DNA of 64,000 nucleotides, from positions 111,497,271-111,561,270 of the forward strand of contig OW121851.1 in the NCBI GenBank assembly GCA_933228895.1. Direction: 5' to 3'. Below, one piece after another: positions 59,269 through 64,000 of the stretch. How positions within the stretch are numbered: position 1 is the stretch's first letter; every line of letters starts with the position of its first letter. Source of the DNA: Platycnemis pennipes. Its lineage: Eukaryota; Arthropoda; Insecta; Odonata; Platycnemididae. The notes under the pieces are model-generated. The model was given only the letters and a program-made list of their open reading frames with translations, had not been told where the DNA came from and did no database searches. The position numbers and the translations under genes were made by a program.

Positions 59269-59324
59269 ATCCTTAGGGAATGGTGTCCCCCTGATTAGTT
59301 GTGTGATTGTGGAAAAATCATAAA

Positions 59325-59552
59325 CATCATCAGTCAACAATCCTAAGATTGGTTTGACAAAGCTATGCATTGGATTCTCCTATCCTATAAACCATTCATA
59401 TTCACATAGTTGTTCTCTTTCACATCCATCACTAGTATATCTCATATGAGGCTTACCTTTGTATTCTTCCCATTCACTTGCCCCTCAGTTGTCTTCATCA
59501 GACCAACATGTCTCAAGATATGCCTGATTAAGTTTTCCTGTCTTCTTCTTAA
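59325..59552 (-). pseudogene. RTE fragment, left piece, interrupted by piggyBac
   Basis: It has the inverted tail CATCATCAGTCAACAATCCT and reversed C-terminal domain sequence, strongly diverged. It stops at TTCTTCTTAA, where the piggyBac element begins, and continues on the other side at 63156. Confidence 0.8.
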
Positions 59553-60479
59553 CACTCTGTGAGAATTTGTAACATAGCTAGTGGCACTCAGTCTGTGAGA
59601 CCGCAGATTTTGAAATGATTACTTTCTTAATTTTATTTTGTTATCATTATTTATTTGTAGAGTTTAAAACTTAATTTCTTTTAGTTCAGTGATTGTCTAT
59701 GCATATTTGTTATCTATGCAAGTTATATTTATTTTGTGAGGAAAATAAAAAAAATTAAGCTATCGTAAAATTTTGAAATAAATGAACAAAACTTAATTTT
59801 GCTAAAGTTGCTTTTTAATTTTGACTTCATTTTTGAAAGAAAATCTATGCAGCAAATACAGCTAAAATTCATAAATACATCACCATATAGCATATTACAA
59901 CAAATTCAACTTTGCTTCTATGCAATTATATGATAAGAATCACTCACTCTTATGTAAAAGGAATTTCCTTGGGAAAAATAAAAACTTGACTTTTCCACCT
60001 GGACAAAAGAATGCAAAACTAAAACAAAAATAATTAGCCAAAAAACTGTCCTGAAAAACTATAACTTCTTTTGTAACAGACTTTTTCTAAGTGTAAGCAT
60101 AAGATATGCTGCTCACTAACCTTCATTCATGAAATTCTACGGAACTTTTGTTTCCAAGTGTAGGTACAGTCACTACAAATAGGGTTTATGTGTTCAAGAC
60201 ACATAAATTTACCAGACAAATGGCATGTGTGACATGTTTTCCTGTTTTTGTTCGATCACAAAAATTACAGCGTCCAGGAATGAAAACTCAGGGTTCTGAC
60301 ACCGGAGACTGGAGAGATTTTCAACATGTCTTGTATTCAAAGTCGAATAATTTTGGGAATATTTTGGCATGCTTGGCATTAGCGAAGTTGGTTGTCCATT
60401 AGTTTGTAGACTAAGTCTTCAATATACGCCCTTCTCAAAATACTTTTATTATTGCTGTCCTCAAAATTTATCTGTGAAT

Positions 60480-62583
60480 TTATGGTAATGATATTTTTAT
60501 AAGTGTGTAAAAACTTATGACTGGCCAACGATTTGTGTTTCTTTGACAATTATACAAACTGCACATTTTATCTACAATGTCAACTCCTATTTTTCCTTTG
60601 TTGTAATCAATAATAGTCGCAGGTTTATTTGTTTTAGAATAAATTATTTTATCACGGTGAAAACTCAACAGCAAAAGAACAGTCATTCTGCTTACGAACA
60701 TAAGAAACGAGAGTAATTTCTTTTTGAAAACCAAACAATGAAGAATGTACATGACGATCTTGAAAAACTCTCTAGAAACCTGTCGTTTGTTTTTCCCAAT
60801 GTTCCAGTCATTGTTGTGTTGTGATATTCAAGCATGGTAATCATCAATTCGTAACTTGTAAACAAATTATCTGTGACCACATTTCTACCAGAACATAAAA
60901 TGGATTGACAAAGATGAGGAACCAAGTCAATGGGTTTCTTGCTGCATCTGAATGGACCTTCAGGTTGTATTCCAACATACACCTCCATGTTTAGCCCATA
61001 AAATTTTTCAGCACATGCAGCTGCTTCTATTTTTATATGGTATTTATTCAGTTTACTTGGGATAGATTGCCTAAAACCACATTTTCCCATAAATTCATGG
61101 AAAATCTCATCTACGGTGACTGTTGGTGAAACAGTAAACCCTTTTATTTTAAGCATTGTAAGCTGGGTCAGAAGCATTGCATTTTTCTTTTTTGAAGGTG
61201 TCCCCACCTACTGGCCGATTGCCTTGGGGGACACTTAGCTCCAAACTAACTTCAATGTGTGTGAGTTTGTTATAAAAAATATTTCCTTGTTACAGAGCAA
61301 TTAATTTCTATTTCCATTCCTGGCATCGGGAAACAAAAATATCATTAACTTGTCTAACAGGAGAGAGATTGTCTGATTTGAGTCTATCCACTCTTATTTC
61401 TTTATCATCAAATCAAAGGCATCTTAGTAAAAATCTAAATCTAAATTCAATAGTGAAGAGTCTACAAATTTCAATAGACAAGCCATTGGTTTTGAACAAA
61501 TCTTTGGCATTCATCCGACTACATTTTCGAATTCGACATAGAATCAGCATGCCAATCAATCCTTCTATTTCACAACTATTTGTTTCATAGGCATATCTCT
61601 CTCTTTTGTAATCACTTTTGATTGACCTAATGTGCTGATTGGTATACCGAACAATTATTTCCATAATTTCTTTACTTACAAAATGCTTCCAGCATTCTTC
61701 AATGGTTTTCAGGTTTCGAGATTCAGGTGTGACAGAGGGCATATACACATTTCAATAGACAAGCCATTGGTTTTGAACAAATCTTTGGCATTCATCCGAC
61801 TACATTTTCGAATTCAACATAGAATCAGCATGCCAATCAATCCTTCTATTTCACAACTATTTGTTTCATAGGCATATCTCTCTCTTTTGTAATCACTTTT
61901 GATTGACCTAATGTGCTGATTGGTATACCGAACAATTATTTCCATAATTTCTTTACTTACAAAATGCTTCCAGCATTCTTCAATGGTTTTCAGGTTTCGA
62001 GATTCAGGTGTGACAGAGGGCATATACACATTTCAATAGACAAGCCATTGGTTTTGAACAAATCTTTGGCATTCATCCGACTACATTTTCGAATTTGACA
62101 CAGAATCAACATGCCAATCAATCCTTCAATTTGACAACTATTTGTTTCACAGGCATATCTCTCTCTTTTGTAATTTCTTTTGATTTACCTAATGTGCTGA
62201 TTGGTATACCGAACAATTATTTCCATAATTTCTTTACTTACAAAATGCCTCCAGCATTCTTCAATGTTTTTCAGGTATCGAGTTCCAGGTGTGACAGAGG
62301 GCATAACAGTTCTGATTATGTCACACTTTCTTGCTTGAGTAAGGGGTGGATGGATGCATGTAGGCCTGGAGCATAAAGGAAAGAATGGTGTACCATTCTT
62401 TCCCTTATGCTCCCAGCCTTGAGTTGTGTCATCGTTTGATGCTCCATAGTCATCCAGATCAGAATCGCTAAATTCCTGCTCTGTATCAATGACATAATCT
62501 TGGGTATCAACGTGATAAGCCGAATCATTAACTTCCTCCAAGTATTGCGTGATCCTCCTCTCCATCTCCTCGTAACTCATCAC
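60480..62583 (-). pseudogene. piggyBac transposase, broken, with internal tandem triplication
   Basis: Cut-and-paste transposase of the DDD type, acting in the nucleus on TTAA targets. The N-terminus (from 62583) is acidic (EQEFSDSDLDDYGASNDD), followed by ECWRHFVSKEIMEIIVRYTN. Catalytic regions are recognisable: TVDEIFHEFMGKCGFRQSIP with the first Asp, NVVTDNLFTSYELM with the second, and IGVDIVDKMCSLYNCQ then RNTNRWP with the third. Damage includes a TGA in RCL*FDDKE (near 61415) and frameshifts between 61200 and 61330. Two extra 281-bp repeats in the N-terminal part shift the frame. A C-terminal Cys-rich domain may be encoded to the left (60148-60402 region) but is not clear. Inactive. Confidence 0.85.
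61471..62305 (-). repeat. Three tandem 281-bp copies of a transposase segment
   Basis: Units start at 61471, 61752 and 62033, exactly 281 bp apart. Each contains GACAAGCCATTGGTTTTGAA and ends with GTGACAGAGGGCATA. The first two are nearly identical (I saw one change in the middle). The third, which adjoins the N-terminal coding part, differs at more than ten positions. Because 281 is not a multiple of three, each extra unit shifts the reading frame. Confidence 0.92.
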
Positions 62584-63155
62584 TATATGATACCATTCAA
62601 TGTTCGAAAGATGAGTTTTCTAATAAGAAAACCCATTAGTAGGACACTGGAATGTTACAAAAATGTGATTGAGAAACAAGGCAAAAACCTGCAAAATTAT
62701 AGACTACTTCCAAAGAAAACTCCAAACTCTTCTTCTTCAAACTTCCAAAAAAGATACAAGTTGAAAAAATCAGTTGTTCGGTTATCTGAGACGGCAGCTA
62801 CTCTCACATATGGCATGTGCATTTGCAGAAATATCATACTAGTAGAATGACTACTAAGCCTCAGCGAGACAAACATAGATGAACAGATTTCTGCATTAAT
62901 CAAATAGATACAAAGTAATAAAATTCAGAAGGTGCAAAGTCTCATACTCGCCGAGTGCCATCCAGTCTCAGCGTAGCATAAGTAGAACTCACACACTAAG
63001 TCCACAATTGTCCTAATTTCTTAGTATACCAAAGGACAGATGTTACTGAGATACACACATTAACGGACGGATGTCCGCATAAGTGACTTGCGAACAAAGT
63101 TATAAAGAGTGAAGCAGATGTGCAGTCTCAGAGACCGCTTGCCACTCATGGAGTG

Positions 63156-63480
63156 TTAAGGTTTACAAAATACTTTTCTTTTCTCCCACTCTTCTTACAA
63201 CTTATTTGTTTGTCATTCAGTCGATCCATTTTATCTTTATCAATCTTCCATAGAACCACATTTCAAATGCTTCCAGCCTTGACTTCTCCACTGCTGTTAT
63301 CAATGATGATTCACCCTTGGTCCAGGTTTATGCACTAATAATATGTTGACTTACTTCTACACTTGTATTTTCACCTGTAAATAGAATCCTTTTTTGGGTA
63401 AATGCCCTTTTTGCCTGGGATATTCTACTGGCAATTTCTTTCCTGCACCATCCATCACTGGTTACTTGGCTTCCCACGTA
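63156..63480 (-). pseudogene. RTE fragment, right piece, interrupted by piggyBac
   Basis: It resumes the element at TTAAGGTTTACAAAATACTTT and follows the order of the intact copy: reversed C-terminal domain, then the WCYR..MKIKWIDRVTN region, then the thumb region up to TTGGCTTCCCA at about 63475. Together with 59325-59552 it forms one continuous LINE remnant. Confidence 0.8.
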
Positions 63481-63774
63481 CACCTTTTTATGGCATTTGA
63501 GTTGAAACCTACATGCATTATTATAAGCATAAGTACAAACATTTTCAAATTTTGAATGCCCCCCAGCCCAATGAAATTCCTGTTGTTAATACTTCCCTGA
63601 TTATTATCTCCTTTATCTAACTCCCTTTTATATAATGCTGACCTAACTCCCACCATACAGCACATCCTTTCAGCGTCTTTTAGGACCAGTAGCCATGTTG
63701 GTAACTCGCTAGCATAGCAACTCAAGGGCCGCAGGTTATATTCCTTCCTGTGGTATTAATTTTGTGTATGTCTT

Positions 63775-64000
63775 AATAATGGATAAGATCAAATGGACAT
63801 TCATTGCATTTGTAAACTTGCAGAAAGTTTTTGAAATTAATGATTTAACACTTAGATTTTAAAGGAAATCAGGGTTGTGTACAATGACTAAAGAACAATC
63901 TGTAGTTTATATAAAACCCAAGGGGTTGTGATTAGACATGGATCCAGCAGTGAAACAGGAATAAAGAGAGGAGTGAGACATGGTTTCGCATGGTCCTCTT
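63775..64000 (+). pseudogene. RTE reverse transcriptase fragment running off the window
   Basis: The forward strand encodes KWTFIAFVNLQKVFE, a degenerate motif A with the key Asp replaced by Asn. This is followed by ICSLYKTQGVVIRHGSS and KRGVRHGFAW, a degenerate motif B. It is interrupted by stops and continues past the window end. Confidence 0.75.

Larger units (their letters stand above)
59553..63155 (-). mobile_element. Complete piggyBac element (3.6 kb) inserted in an RTE remnant
   Basis: TTAA flanks are at 59549-59552 and 63156-63159. The left end is CACTCTGTGAG and the right end, read inward, CACTCCATGAG (9 of 11). Subterminal repeats CAGTCTGTGAGACCGC (59589-59604) and CAGTCTCAGAGACCGC (63123-63138) differ at two positions. 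They lie 36 bp from the left end and 17 bp from the right end, an asymmetry also known in piggyBac. The element carries a broken transposase on the minus strand. Removing it with one TTAA joins the two RTE halves without a gap. Confidence 0.87.

Overview
This is a eukaryotic, AT-rich and almost wholly non-coding window, most likely from an arthropod and probably an insect. The basis is its mobile elements: RTE-clade retrotransposons ending in GATGAT-type tails, Penelope-like elements, tRNA-derived SINEs, piggyBac-type TTAA insertions and hAT-type miniature elements with 8-bp target duplications. There are no operons, rRNA genes or CRISPR arrays. I cannot name the species.

Only one host gene is supported. 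Two GC-rich exons on the + strand (34482-34988 and 36268-36531) have consensus splice sites, and all three visible exon-intron junctions are phase 1. They encode an acidic, Gly/Pro-rich, probably disordered part of a protein I do not recognise. The remaining exons are outside the window or unseen. A TTAA-flanked DNA transposon ends 51 bp before the first exon.

Layout. 0-8 kb: a hairpin repeat, two copies of a 540-bp TIR element, a minisatellite, a foldback and several short interspersed repeats. 8-20 kb: SINE-like units, a Jockey/CR1-like LINE remnant, RTE 3' ends, and two foldbacks at 18.1-18.8 kb with hammerhead-ribozyme-like cores. 20-33 kb: two more TIR-element copies, a LINE split by a foldback insertion with an exact 15-bp target duplication, a hAT-type MITE, a long inverted repeat at 29 kb, a SINE and another RTE end. 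33-38.5 kb: the TTAA transposon, the host exons and a recent 234-bp tandem duplication. 40.8-42.6 kb: two Penelope-like copies in inverted orientation. 44.7-48.5 kb: a degenerate segmental duplication carrying LINE pieces. 49-52.1 kb: a nearly full-length but broken RTE element. 53-64 kb: more RTE fragments, one split by a 289-bp TTAA MITE and one by a complete 3.6-kb piggyBac element; also a tRNA-like palindrome and two hAT-type MITEs.

The genes do not form a pathway; the window records nested insertions. The most interesting signals are (1) the recurring hammerhead-like cores centred in foldbacks and one in a Penelope 3' region, (2) the piggyBac element inside an RTE, with a 281-bp tandem triplication in its transposase, (3) the tRNA-3'-half palindrome, and (4) a piece of flanking DNA lodged between RT motifs B and C of the RTE element. 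All assignments come from reading the sequence; no database search was run.
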